Part shown: piece after piece, positions 24,907 to 32,831 of the stretch | How the letters are laid out: every line of letters starts with the position of its first letter | Numbering within the stretch: position 1 is the stretch's first letter | DNA from: UBA1227 sp045642705 | GTDB lineage: Bacteria; Bacillota; Clostridia; Oscillospirales; Acutalibacteraceae | Reading direction: 5' to 3' | Length of the DNA: 64,000 nt | Assembly (NCBI GenBank): GCA_045642705.1 | Contig: JAZUJK010000002.1 | Coordinates: 1-64,000, forward strand | Position numbers and translations under genes: made by a program | The notes under the pieces: model-generated | The model's input: the letters and a program-made list of their open reading frames with translations, nothing else | Database searches by the model: none | What the model was told of the DNA's origin: nothing

Positions 24907-25161
24907 TTATTTTGCTGCGCGCTTTGTAAGAGCTGACTTTTTACGAGCTGCATTATTCTTATGAATAAGACCCTTAGCCTCGGCCTGGTCGATTCTCTTA
25001 ATAGCAGCCTTTACAAGCTCATCCTTATCTGCTGCATTTGTCTCAATAGCAAGATTAGCCTTCTTGAGAGCAGTCTTAAGTGCTGTGTTTGCTGACTTAT
25101 TTCTCTGAGCATTTTTGTTATTAACGATTACACGTTTCTTAGCTGATTTGATGTTAGGCAT
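24907..25161 (-). CDS. rpsT: 30S ribosomal protein S20
   Basis: 16S-binding protein of 84 residues, starting MPNIKSAKKRVIVNNKNAQR and rich in Lys and Ala, with the usual three-helix pattern and the motif GLIHKNNAARKKSALTK. GAGGTG precedes the ATG. It stands alone with its own terminator. Confidence 0.96.
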   Translation of the reverse strand: MPNIKSAKKRVIVNNKNAQRNKSANTALKTALKKANLAIETNAADKDELVKAAIKRIDQAEAKGLIHKNNAARKKSALTKRAAK

Positions 25162-25230
25162 AGGTTACACCTCCTCTTGTCGTTACAGTCAAATATAATA
25201 ACACTATTATTTATAAAAAGCAACTATTTT

Positions 25231-25842
25231 TTAACCGATATTTTTATAGGAAAAGTCCCTATTTTCAATGCCTTTTACGATGTATCCAAGGCCCGGTTTC
25301 GGTTGCCATTCATAGATGTTTTTCATATCTGTCTCAAACAGTCTGTGCATTATTGTAAAAATTGTTCCTGAGTGACATACAACAACATAGTCATCGTATT
25401 CCTTGTCCATTAACCACTCGTGCTCAAGTTTTACATACTCGTGGCTGATTCTGTCCTCCATCTCAGCAAAACTCTCGCCATCCTGAGGAACATTGGCATA
25501 ATAATCTCCGCTTATCCATGCCTGATAGTCTGGTCTATCTTTAAGTTCATCATAGGCATGCATCTCAAAGATACCAAAGTTTATCTCACGGAAGTTTGGA
25601 ATCACCTCGTGCTCTGGGACAATACCATCGTGGCCAAATAGGACCTCGAGTGTCTGTTCCGTTCGCACCATACCAGTTGTAAAGAACTTGGCAGGTCCTG
25701 GAATAAGTTCCGCATAGAGCTCGCGATATTTTGCGAGTTCATCGAGACCACGCTCGGTCACAGGCAGGTCTGATGCGCCATAGTAAAGTCGGTGTTCTGT
25801 GGCATATGTATCACCATGGCGAATTAGAAAGAGGCGCTTCAT
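25231..25842 (-). CDS. Histidine phosphatase, probable alpha-ribazole phosphatase (CobC-like)
   Basis: Phosphoglycerate-mutase fold protein of 203 residues. The catalytic RHG motif is in FLIRHGDTYATEHRLYYGAS, and the second histidine is in VVVCHSGTIF. CobC removes the 5'-phosphate from alpha-ribazole phosphate or adenosylcobalamin phosphate, the last step of nucleotide-loop assembly. The family alone does not prove this role; its place as the last gene of the cobT-cobU-cobS run, with a 4-nt overlap to the upstream CobU-like gene, is the argument. A general sugar phosphatase role remains possible. Confidence 0.8.
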   Translation of the reverse strand: MKRLFLIRHGDTYATEHRLYYGASDLPVTERGLDELAKYRELYAELIPGPAKFFTTGMVRTEQTLEVLFGHDGIVPEHEVIPNFREINFGIFEMHAYDELKDRPDYQAWISGDYYANVPQDGESFAEMEDRISHEYVKLEHEWLMDKEYDDYVVVCHSGTIFTIMHRLFETDMKNIYEWQPKPGLGYIVKGIENRDFSYKNIG

Positions 25843-26207
25843 TTGAGCCTCTGTGGAAGGCCACAGAACACGCGAGTTACCGTATCAGCCTCAGCTGATA
25901 GGTAGGCGCATAACCGACCTGTCATCTCGCGCCACGCGCGATAATCTGCCTCGATTGGGACAACGCCACAGAAGATATCCTCACATATTAGGATACTGTT
26001 TTCCCACTCAGACCTGTGATCGGCAAAATATTCCTTGGCTTCCACGCCCTGTCTCACACAAGCGAGGCAGAACTTCTCAATTCCATATATGCAAGGTACG
26101 GAGAAATCTATATCCATACCCTCACAGACAAATATATCATTTACACCATATTCAGTTTTAGCATAATCCAGTTTGCCCTGATAAGCACCGCCGATTATAA
26201 ACTTCAT
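25839..26207 (-). CDS. Short CobU-like protein
   Basis: Protein of 122 residues related to adenosylcobinamide kinase / guanylyltransferase. The N-terminus FIIGGAYQGKLDYAKTEYG matches the CobU P-loop region (GGxxSGKS in the canonical enzyme), but the Ser/Thr after GK is replaced by Leu. The end, IFCGVVPIEADYRAWREMTG followed by RLCAYLSAEADTV and GLPQRLK, matches the CobU C-terminus. The middle part that carries the guanylylated histidine is missing. A full CobU is encoded two genes upstream, so this may be a non-catalytic partner or a specialised kinase. GAGGAG precedes the ATG, and it overlaps the phosphatase gene (ATGA). Confidence 0.75.
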   Translation of the reverse strand: MKFIIGGAYQGKLDYAKTEYGVNDIFVCEGMDIDFSVPCIYGIEKFCLACVRQGVEAKEYFADHRSEWENSILICEDIFCGVVPIEADYRAWREMTGRLCAYLSAEADTVTRVFCGLPQRLK

Positions 26208-26219
26208 AGTGTACTCCTC

Positions 26220-27032
26220 TTATTTCAAGAATCCGATTGCAACAAGTGTATGATAAAGCGGTTGTGCAAGTGCGAACATTGCAACAGCAAATGTCTCAGC
26301 ATGTACGAGCGCATATCCAGCAACATCACCATTCATGCCTTCCATACCCATATAACCCTTGTAGAGGCTGTATGCATATCCGAGAAGGAGTGCAACAATT
26401 GAGAGACCATAGAGGCCACAGAGCAATGCGCCAGCATAGGATGCAATAATTCCAACAATTACGATAAAGATTATCTGCTTCTTGCCCATGCCATTCTTGA
26501 ACTTGCCAGAATACTCACTTGTATTCATCGTAGGAAGAAGTGATACAGCAAGTGCTGAACAGCAACGAGAAATTATTGGGATAAATAGGAATGTATGGAA
26601 CTTCTCGTTCTCATAATCAAGGCTCATACCAGCTGCGAACCAGATAATAAATACCATGATTGCTGAGATTACTGCGAATGCGCCTACAGTTGAATCCTTC
26701 TGTATGCGACGACGCTCAGGCAGTTCTCTCATTGATTTTAGAGCATCGGTTGTATCCATCATTCCATCCATATGAATACCACCGGTAATTACAAATGGGA
26801 ACAATGCAAATATTGCTGCAGCAAGTGGTTTCGGGAAAAATCCACCTGTGACAAGAACCTGTAAGCAGAGGAAAACTGCTGACCAGATAATGCCGATTAT
26901 AACGCCCACAAATGGAAGCGTTGTAATCATGAGCGGTCTATCTTCATCATTCCACTCGTGAAATTTTCCTGGGATTATCGTATACATTGTGATTGCTTTT
27001 CCAAAAGCTTTTAAATACTTTTTCATTCCCAT
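26220..27032 (-). CDS. cobS: Adenosylcobinamide-GDP ribazoletransferase
   Basis: Integral membrane enzyme that joins adenosylcobinamide-GDP to alpha-ribazole (or its phosphate) to make cobalamin. The 270 residues have several hydrophobic segments. The conserved substrate motif region reads ITGGIHMDGMMDTTDAL, close to the family's HxDGLxDxxDg, and is followed by KDSTVGAFAV (the RMKDSxxGxxG-like motif). The start at 27032 overlaps the end of cobU by ten nt, with GGAG just before it; a second ATG at 27026 is also possible. Confidence 0.92.
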   Translation of the reverse strand: MGMKKYLKAFGKAITMYTIIPGKFHEWNDEDRPLMITTLPFVGVIIGIIWSAVFLCLQVLVTGGFFPKPLAAAIFALFPFVITGGIHMDGMMDTTDALKSMRELPERRRIQKDSTVGAFAVISAIMVFIIWFAAGMSLDYENEKFHTFLFIPIISRCCSALAVSLLPTMNTSEYSGKFKNGMGKKQIIFIVIVGIIASYAGALLCGLYGLSIVALLLGYAYSLYKGYMGMEGMNGDVAGYALVHAETFAVAMFALAQPLYHTLVAIGFLK

Positions 27033-27544
27033 TCTACTCCTTTGTAATATGTTTTATTGGTTGCCGATACCTCAACAACCGAATCACAGAGGCTGGCAAG
27101 CGTCCTGTCACATAGGGCCAGTGCCTCTCTAAACTTCTCTGTAAACTCATCATATTCCGCAGCGTCGGAATAGATAAAATCGCTGACAAAGACTACATTC
27201 TTGACACGCCTCGCAAATTCTGCCAACTCACCAGCACATTTGCTGCCATAGTCAGAATCTGAAATCTCATTCATGAGCAGCGCTGTCACGCTGTCGAGAA
27301 GGAAGGTGCCATCAGTATCTGCGCCATCCAGCGCATTCAGGATGTCCCGTCCGCATTCTATTGTAGTAAAGCCCATGCCATCCCGCTCAGTTAGATGTCG
27401 CTTGATACGGGCTATGTCCTCATCATCAGATGGGATCATAGTTGCGACATAGTAGAGCGGACCGTCACCAGCCAGTTTCTTCGCAACGCGCTGACCGAAC
27501 ATAGACTTTCCGTTTTTACATCCACCAGAGATAAAAACTTTCAT
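27023..27544 (-). CDS. cobU: Adenosylcobinamide kinase / guanylyltransferase
   Basis: Phosphorylates adenosylcobinamide and then adds GMP to activate it. From the ATG at 27544 the protein has 173 residues beginning MKVFISGGCKNGKSMFGQRV, with the P-loop GGCKNGKS. The guanylylation region reads RIKRHLTERDGMGFTTIE, with the conserved histidine. NEI and the late GIVP-type motif of CobU are weaker, and VFVSDFIYSDA stands where VSNEVG is usual. Its start is one nt after the cobT stop. Confidence 0.88.
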   Translation of the reverse strand: MKVFISGGCKNGKSMFGQRVAKKLAGDGPLYYVATMIPSDDEDIARIKRHLTERDGMGFTTIECGRDILNALDGADTDGTFLLDSVTALLMNEISDSDYGSKCAGELAEFARRVKNVVFVSDFIYSDAAEYDEFTEKFREALALCDRTLASLCDSVVEVSATNKTYYKGVEWE

Positions 27545-27545
27545 A

Positions 27546-28667
27546 TCATTCTCCAACAGTGAATTTTTCTTTATCAAATGAATTGCCCACACGTAAATCA
27601 TCGAGATATCCATCATCAATTTCGCAACTTGCGAAATCTGACATCTCATTTATTATTGTGCAAGCACAATCAAGTATATGCATAGCGATAGGACAGCCAC
27701 TGCCCTCTCCGAGTCTCATACCGAGAAGGAGCATAGGCTCAAGTTCCAAGGCATCAATTGCATATCTATATCCAACTTCATATGAAGCATGGGATGGTAC
27801 GAGATAGTCGCGCACTGCCGGGCATATACGAGTGGCAACAAGAGCTGCAACCACACCTATATATCCATCGATAACAGCAGGTATACGCCTTGCTGCAGAA
27901 GCAATATATGCGCCTGCCATAGCGGCGATATCAAATCCACCAACTTTTGCAACAACATCTATTGCGTCATTGGCATCTGGCTTATTTATCTCAATCGCAC
28001 GTGTGACACATTCCTTCTTGCGGAGGAATGTAGTCATATCCGCACCCGAGCCCTTGCCAGTTACACATTCTGCCGGCAAGTCGAGGAGTGATGCGAGCAC
28101 TGCTGCAGATGTTGTCGTATTGCAGATTCCCATCTCGCCTACTCCCACAACATCTGCGTCACTGCAATAGGTGTCAACCATTTCGACACCTGTCATCATC
28201 GCATTGACGCATTGCTCGCGTGTCATAGCAGGACCTTTTGTAATATTGCCCGTGCCATAAGCGATTTTTCTATTTATTACTTTTGGATCAAGTATATCCT
28301 CATTTACACCAACGTCACAGACATGGAGATCAATTCCATAGTGTGCGCACAGTGTTGCGGCTCCTGTCTTGCCCCTTGTCAGATTGATTGTCTGCTGCAT
28401 TGTAACAGACTGAGGACAGGATGATACTCCCTCCTCAAATACACCATTATCAGCGGCGAAAACAAGTAGCACTCGCTTGTCCATATGATTGTTTACCTTG
28501 CCCGTAATACCGGCAAGTCTTATGGACAATTCCTCCAGCTTACCAAATGAGCCTGGAGGCTTGGCGAGTTCTGACTGACGCTTTTCTGCCGCGTCCATAG
28601 CATCCCTGTCAAGCGGTTCTATTTTATTCAAAAGAGCACTGAGTGCTGCTTCTGTCTTATCAATCAT
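27546..28667 (-). CDS. cobT: Nicotinate-nucleotide:dimethylbenzimidazole phosphoribosyltransferase
   Basis: Makes alpha-ribazole phosphate, the lower-ligand nucleotide of cobalamin. From the ATG at 28667 it has 373 residues. Recognisable family segments are RQSELAKPPGSFGKLEELSI, VFAADNGVFEEGVS, the phosphate-binding region GEMGICNTTTSAAV, and the catalytic glutamate in RLGEGSGC. A C-terminal extension of about 20 residues (SCEIDDGYLDDLRVGNSFD) goes past the usual end. It overlaps the preceding TIM-barrel gene by 8 nt. Confidence 0.95.
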   Translation of the reverse strand: MIDKTEAALSALLNKIEPLDRDAMDAAEKRQSELAKPPGSFGKLEELSIRLAGITGKVNNHMDKRVLLVFAADNGVFEEGVSSCPQSVTMQQTINLTRGKTGAATLCAHYGIDLHVCDVGVNEDILDPKVINRKIAYGTGNITKGPAMTREQCVNAMMTGVEMVDTYCSDADVVGVGEMGICNTTTSAAVLASLLDLPAECVTGKGSGADMTTFLRKKECVTRAIEINKPDANDAIDVVAKVGGFDIAAMAGAYIASAARRIPAVIDGYIGVVAALVATRICPAVRDYLVPSHASYEVGYRYAIDALELEPMLLLGMRLGEGSGCPIAMHILDCACTIINEMSDFASCEIDDGYLDDLRVGNSFDKEKFTVGE

Positions 28668-29472
28668 CAAGTAAGCCTTCTCTCATCAGCCATTCCACAT
28701 TGTCCTGGCCATCATGAACTTCCATTGTATATGTGACATTTCTATCACATTTATCCTCTATGAGACGCAGGAGTCTTGGCATATCAATTGTGCCATCATA
28801 TAGCGCATTATGTGTATCCATAACTCCGCCATTGTTGTGAATATGGAAATGCGAAATATATGGTGCGGACTCCTCTATCCACTGATATACATCTCGGCAT
28901 CTGTGGATGTCCTCACCTACTCTCGTTGATGGTAGGTCCTTGCTGTATCCAATAGCAGCATTTACATGTCCCACATCGATACAGAGTTTAAATCTGCTAT
29001 CATTCACGCCTTTTGCGATATCAATCATTGTATATGGGTCGGTCTCAAATACATTTTCAAAGACGATTATATAATCGCCTCTATGTGCATCAAGAAAGTC
29101 TCTCCAGAAATTGATTGCGGAATCTGCAAACCATTCCTTGAAATACCAGTCCCCTGAGTAACCCGTATGTACAATCACCTTGCGCGCGCCGTATGACAGT
29201 GCAAGTTCAACCGCTTGGGCATAGCGTTTCTCTGTGATTTCTAGAATGAGTGGATCAATTGCAGCGGGGCTCACCTCATTGAATGGAGCATGGAGAGTGA
29301 GATTTTGAACACCCATGATTTCACTCGCAACAACCTCTTTCGTTGTTTCGAGTTCTCTATCCATATTCCACGCTGTGCAATATTCAGCTATTTCAACGCC
29401 TATACCATAGCGCCTTGCAGTGTCACCCGCGTCGCGCGCCATAGTAGATATATATAGCTGATCTCTTCTCAT
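28660..29472 (-). CDS. TIM-barrel AP-endonuclease-2-like protein (sugar phosphate isomerase/epimerase fold)
   Basis: Protein of 270 residues with the xylose-isomerase-like barrel. Likely metal ligands are seen in order: LTLHAPF (H), VIVHTGY (H), IVFENV (E), LCIDVGHVN (D, H), SHFHIHNN (H) and YTMEVHDG (E). This set is typical of the family, which ranges from sugar isomerases to nucleases and inositol enzymes, so the reaction cannot be named. It is the first gene of the cobalamin run and overlaps cobT, which suggests a role in lower-ligand or precursor metabolism (inference). GTGAGG precedes the ATG. Confidence 0.8.
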   Translation of the reverse strand: MRRDQLYISTMARDAGDTARRYGIGVEIAEYCTAWNMDRELETTKEVVASEIMGVQNLTLHAPFNEVSPAAIDPLILEITEKRYAQAVELALSYGARKVIVHTGYSGDWYFKEWFADSAINFWRDFLDAHRGDYIIVFENVFETDPYTMIDIAKGVNDSRFKLCIDVGHVNAAIGYSKDLPSTRVGEDIHRCRDVYQWIEESAPYISHFHIHNNGGVMDTHNALYDGTIDMPRLLRLIEDKCDRNVTYTMEVHDGQDNVEWLMREGLLDD

Positions 29473-29487
29473 ATCATAGCCTCACAA

Positions 29488-31146
29488 TTATTTGTAGTAT
29501 GAATAATCAAGGTCAATAGCTGCACTCTGGCAACCATAATCAGAGCCCTTACCGCTCTCTGTGAACTGCCACATATCCAGTCTTCTTGTATATTTACAAG
29601 ATGAACCATATTCAGCAATCCATACGACATAACTTTCAAGCTGACGTACGTCAAGCTTCATATATTTCTCTGCTCCAGGAGTCATCCATGAGCGGCTGCC
29701 ATATACGCCCGCTCTGTATCCTGCAGACTCAACTGTCTTGCAGAATGCGACAGCAGCTGCTGTTCTACCAGCAAGTGTTGTCTCATGGACACGATAATTT
29801 GTCTTATCAATTCCTTCCATGTCGAAGAAAATTGGGAAGTCAAGTTTGGAACCGCCGAGCTGCTGTACGCAATATGATGCTTCCTCAACAGCCTCAACTT
29901 CATTTATTGCCTGGGAATAGAAATATATACCAACCTTAATTCCGGCAGCCCTCGCGCCAGCGATGTTGGTTGCGAAATTAACATCTGCATTGATAAGTCC
30001 TGTGCCATATCCGCGATATCCACAACGGATAATAACGAACTGGATACCAGCCTCTTTCATCTTCTTGAAATCGATCTTGCCGTTGTGCTTTGAGATATCG
30101 CAGCCGAGATTCTTGGCGAGTGCGCCGGTCTTGGAATCAAGATCATATTGAACTCCCTTGATTACCTGCTTACCCTTGACGATTTTACCGTTCTCATCAT
30201 AGTAAAATCTGTCGCCATTTTGGTTCTGCCAACCAAAGTACTTATATGTTTCAACCTTCTTATAGAAAGTCTCTTTTGAACTGTAGTCAGTATCATATGC
30301 CTCTACATATTTTGTGCCTGACTTCTTATAGAGTGAATTACCAGATGAGTCCTTGAGTCTGGTCTTGGAAACCTTGGTTGTTGATGTTGTACTTGACTCA
30401 TCATCACTCGTTGGCTCAGTGGCCTCTGTAGTCGTAGTTGTTGTAGTAGGTTTCTTGATGCTATCAAACTTTACTTCAACATACTCTGTGCTAATAAGTT
30501 TCTTGGAGGACTCAACATATTTTACTGTGTCCTTTAGTACTTCCTTCTCAACATCCTTACCAATATCGGCCTCATCATTTGTCTGCTTTTCAGCGACTTT
30601 ATCTGCGACATCGATTACTTTCGTCGCAACTTTATCTTTTACTGTTATCGTAGTCTCTGAATTCTCAAACTTATAGAAGTCAGATACTGTTGTATTTACT
30701 ATCTTGTAATTGCCAGCTTTTAGACCTGTGATATTGATAGCACCATTCTTGTTATCATCCTTGTACTCGGTCTCAGTGCCATCTGGAGCAATTACTTTAA
30801 TTGCAAATTCATAGCCCTTAATTATCTTCTTGCGATGATTATAGAACTTAACACGAAGGTCATTCTTAACTGTCTCAACTGAGAGTTTTACACGTGGGTC
30901 TGGTGCTGTTGTTGTGACAGTAGTAGACACCTCTGATGTAGATTCCTCTGTTGGGATTTCAGATGTGGTCTCAGCCTCTGTTGTAGAAGAAGCAGTCTCT
31001 GGCACAGGCTCAACCGGAGCTATAGGCTTGATTGTCTTGGTCGCAATAATAACAGCAACCGTTATCACTGCAACTGACAATACAGCAAAGATAGCTCTTA
31101 TAGCATTTGCTTTTGATGTTCCCAAATTACTTAGAAAGTCCTTCAT
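29488..31146 (-). CDS. Membrane-anchored GH25 lysozyme (paralogue 1)
   Basis: Peptidoglycan muramidase of 552 residues. An N-terminal transmembrane anchor (about 15-37) is followed by a Thr/Ser/Glu-rich linker, then a beta-sandwich of the SpaA/Cna-B kind (DLRVKFYNHRKKIIKGYEFA up to GLKAGNYKIV). A second Thr-rich stretch (a run of eight Thr after KKP) and choline-binding-type wall repeats (GWQNQNGDRFYYDENGKIVK) come next. The GH25 domain covers about 348-552, with active-site GCDISKHNGKIDF and FPIFFDMEG. The same architecture is in the next gene upstream, so this is a tandem duplication. It ends 15 nt before the cobalamin run begins. Confidence 0.9.
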   Translation of the reverse strand: MKDFLSNLGTSKANAIRAIFAVLSVAVITVAVIIATKTIKPIAPVEPVPETASSTTEAETTSEIPTEESTSEVSTTVTTTAPDPRVKLSVETVKNDLRVKFYNHRKKIIKGYEFAIKVIAPDGTETEYKDDNKNGAINITGLKAGNYKIVNTTVSDFYKFENSETTITVKDKVATKVIDVADKVAEKQTNDEADIGKDVEKEVLKDTVKYVESSKKLISTEYVEVKFDSIKKPTTTTTTTEATEPTSDDESSTTSTTKVSKTRLKDSSGNSLYKKSGTKYVEAYDTDYSSKETFYKKVETYKYFGWQNQNGDRFYYDENGKIVKGKQVIKGVQYDLDSKTGALAKNLGCDISKHNGKIDFKKMKEAGIQFVIIRCGYRGYGTGLINADVNFATNIAGARAAGIKVGIYFYSQAINEVEAVEEASYCVQQLGGSKLDFPIFFDMEGIDKTNYRVHETTLAGRTAAAVAFCKTVESAGYRAGVYGSRSWMTPGAEKYMKLDVRQLESYVVWIAEYGSSCKYTRRLDMWQFTESGKGSDYGCQSAAIDLDYSYYK

Positions 31147-31158
31147 TTATAATCCTCA

Positions 31159-32709
31159 CTAAACAATATATGCAAAATTCATATCTACATTGCCACTGAT
31201 ACCTGGCACTTTTCCGCTGTCGGAATATTGCCAGAAATCATATCTGCCACTGTAATTGGTTGTAGTAACCCAATGTGCAAGCCAGATAGAGCAAGACGAT
31301 GGTAGCTGTCCTACATTTATGTTGCTAGTAAGATAGGACTTATTAGCATATAGGCCCGCTCTATAACCGGAGTTTCCAGTTATTGTCTTGCAGAAAGCAT
31401 TTATTACCTTGGTCCAAGTGGCCTTGGAATTCTTATCAGCTCGGCCGTTCTTGCCCGTGTTTTCCACATCGAGGAAAACAGGATAGTTTAGAGATCTGCC
31501 ACCGAGTGCCTCGAGGCAGAAACTTGCCTCTTCAACCGCCTCGGCCTCGCTTGTAGCCTGTGAGTAGAAATAAACGCCTACTCGAAGGCCAGCCTTCTTG
31601 GCACCCTCAAGATTCTTATAGAACTGTCCATCCAAGTTGAGATTTCCCGAGGCACCATATCCTCTATATCCCAAACGGATGATTACGAATGAAACGCCTG
31701 AGTTCTTGACTTTATTCCAATCGATGGTTCCCTGCCATTTGGAAACATCGATACCCATCGTGCTCTCTAGCACGCCGTTCTTGTCAAATGTATATTTGCC
31801 ACCGCCAATAATTTGCGTACCGGTTACTTTCTTGCCACTCTTGTCATAGTAGTAAGTCTTACCGGAAATCTTTTGCCATCCTTGGTAGTGAACTGTCTCG
31901 GCGCCCTGCTTATAGAACTTAGTGCTGTCACTATAATCAGATTCCTTTGCCTCGACATACTTGTCCCCGCTCTTGATATAGAGTTGATTGCCACTCTTGT
32001 CACAGAGTTTCTTATTGCTCGGTGCTGTTGTGGAAACAGATGTTACGTCACTACTATCAAGCTCTGTGGATGGAACCTCTGGAACGTTGATGTCTGAATG
32101 TGATACTTCAATATATTCGAAAGTGCTCCACTTCTTGGACTCCAGATAATCAATTGTATTCTTAGGGGTGCTGGTCTTGCTTGACCTCATCTTGCCCTTG
32201 TCCTCAGCCTTGCTGCTCTTATCAACGAGGATGTCCTTAACAGGCTTGTACTCAACCTTGTCACTTACAGTTATTGTACGAGGACCTGGCACATCCCTAT
32301 CATCGAACTTAATAAGTTTCACAACATACTTTCCGCTTGCAAGATTCTTAAGATTAATACGGCCATCCTTATCCTGGTCAGTTACCTTTTCAGTCTTGCC
32401 ATTTGGATAAGAAATTTCTACTTGATATGGAACACCAGTAACGAGTTTCTTACCGGTGAGAAGTTTGATTCTAAGATCGCTCTGTACAGTTGACACTGAT
32501 AACTTATATGCCGTAATCTCAGGTACAGTTGAAGGCTCTGTTGACGGCTCAGTCGATGGCTCCTCTGTTGTAGTTTCAGGTACAACAATAGATACTGGTT
32601 CTGTCACTACTGGCTCCTTTGTGGAATAGTCAGCCACGCCACCAATTGGAACAATGACAAGAATCGTCGCCATTATCAAATATGCAATTCTGAGTCGCAT
32701 ACCGTTCAT
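31159..32709 (-). CDS. Secreted or membrane-anchored GH25 lysozyme (paralogue 2)
   Basis: Peptidoglycan muramidase of 516 residues with the same layout as the downstream gene: a hydrophobic N-terminus (about 5-25), a low-complexity linker containing three STEPSTEP-like repeats, a SpaA-like beta-sandwich (DLRIKLLTGKKLVTGVPYQV ... NLASGKYVVKL), another Ser/Thr-rich part, wall-binding repeat (YQGWQKISGKTYYYDKSGKK) and the C-terminal GH25 domain. Active-site motifs are GIDVSKWQGTIDW and YPVFLDVEN. GAGGGG precedes the ATG. The two proteins differ enough to suggest an old duplication. Confidence 0.9.
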   Translation of the reverse strand: MNGMRLRIAYLIMATILVIVPIGGVADYSTKEPVVTEPVSIVVPETTTEEPSTEPSTEPSTVPEITAYKLSVSTVQSDLRIKLLTGKKLVTGVPYQVEISYPNGKTEKVTDQDKDGRINLKNLASGKYVVKLIKFDDRDVPGPRTITVSDKVEYKPVKDILVDKSSKAEDKGKMRSSKTSTPKNTIDYLESKKWSTFEYIEVSHSDINVPEVPSTELDSSDVTSVSTTAPSNKKLCDKSGNQLYIKSGDKYVEAKESDYSDSTKFYKQGAETVHYQGWQKISGKTYYYDKSGKKVTGTQIIGGGKYTFDKNGVLESTMGIDVSKWQGTIDWNKVKNSGVSFVIIRLGYRGYGASGNLNLDGQFYKNLEGAKKAGLRVGVYFYSQATSEAEAVEEASFCLEALGGRSLNYPVFLDVENTGKNGRADKNSKATWTKVINAFCKTITGNSGYRAGLYANKSYLTSNINVGQLPSSCSIWLAHWVTTTNYSGRYDFWQYSDSGKVPGISGNVDMNFAYIV

Positions 32710-32741
32710 ATAATTACCCCTCTAATATTAGTAACCAATTC

Positions 32742-32770
32742 AATATATCACAAAATGCCATATTTTACAA
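32742..32770 (-). promoter_or_regulatory. Candidate lysozyme operon promoter
   Basis: Minus strand TTGTAA (32765-32770), 17-nt spacer, TATATT (32742-32747). It is placed back-to-back with the sortase promoter, with only eight nt between the two -35 boxes, so the two could be co-regulated. Confidence 0.5.
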
Positions 32771-32778
32771 ACGCTACA

Positions 32779-32807
32779 TTGACAAAAGTCGAGCCCATTT
32801 GTAAAAT
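32779..32807 (+). promoter_or_regulatory. Sortase promoter
   Basis: Perfect TTGACA (32779-32784), 17-nt spacer, TAAAAT (32802-32807), 24 nt before the sortase ATG. Confidence 0.75.
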
Positions 32808-32831
32808 TTATCTAGAAAGAAAGGCGAAATA

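Noticed and set aside
28668..29500. B12 riboswitch before the cobalamin genes
   Set aside because: No space and no matching box sequence was seen upstream of the run.
30353..30676. Plus-strand Val/Ser-rich frame inside lysozyme 1
   Set aside because: It is the complement of the Thr-rich linker codons.
29488..32709. The two lysozymes as targets of the neighbouring sortase
   Set aside because: Both have an N-terminal anchor and no C-terminal LPXTG-type signal; kept only as a hypothesis in the findings.
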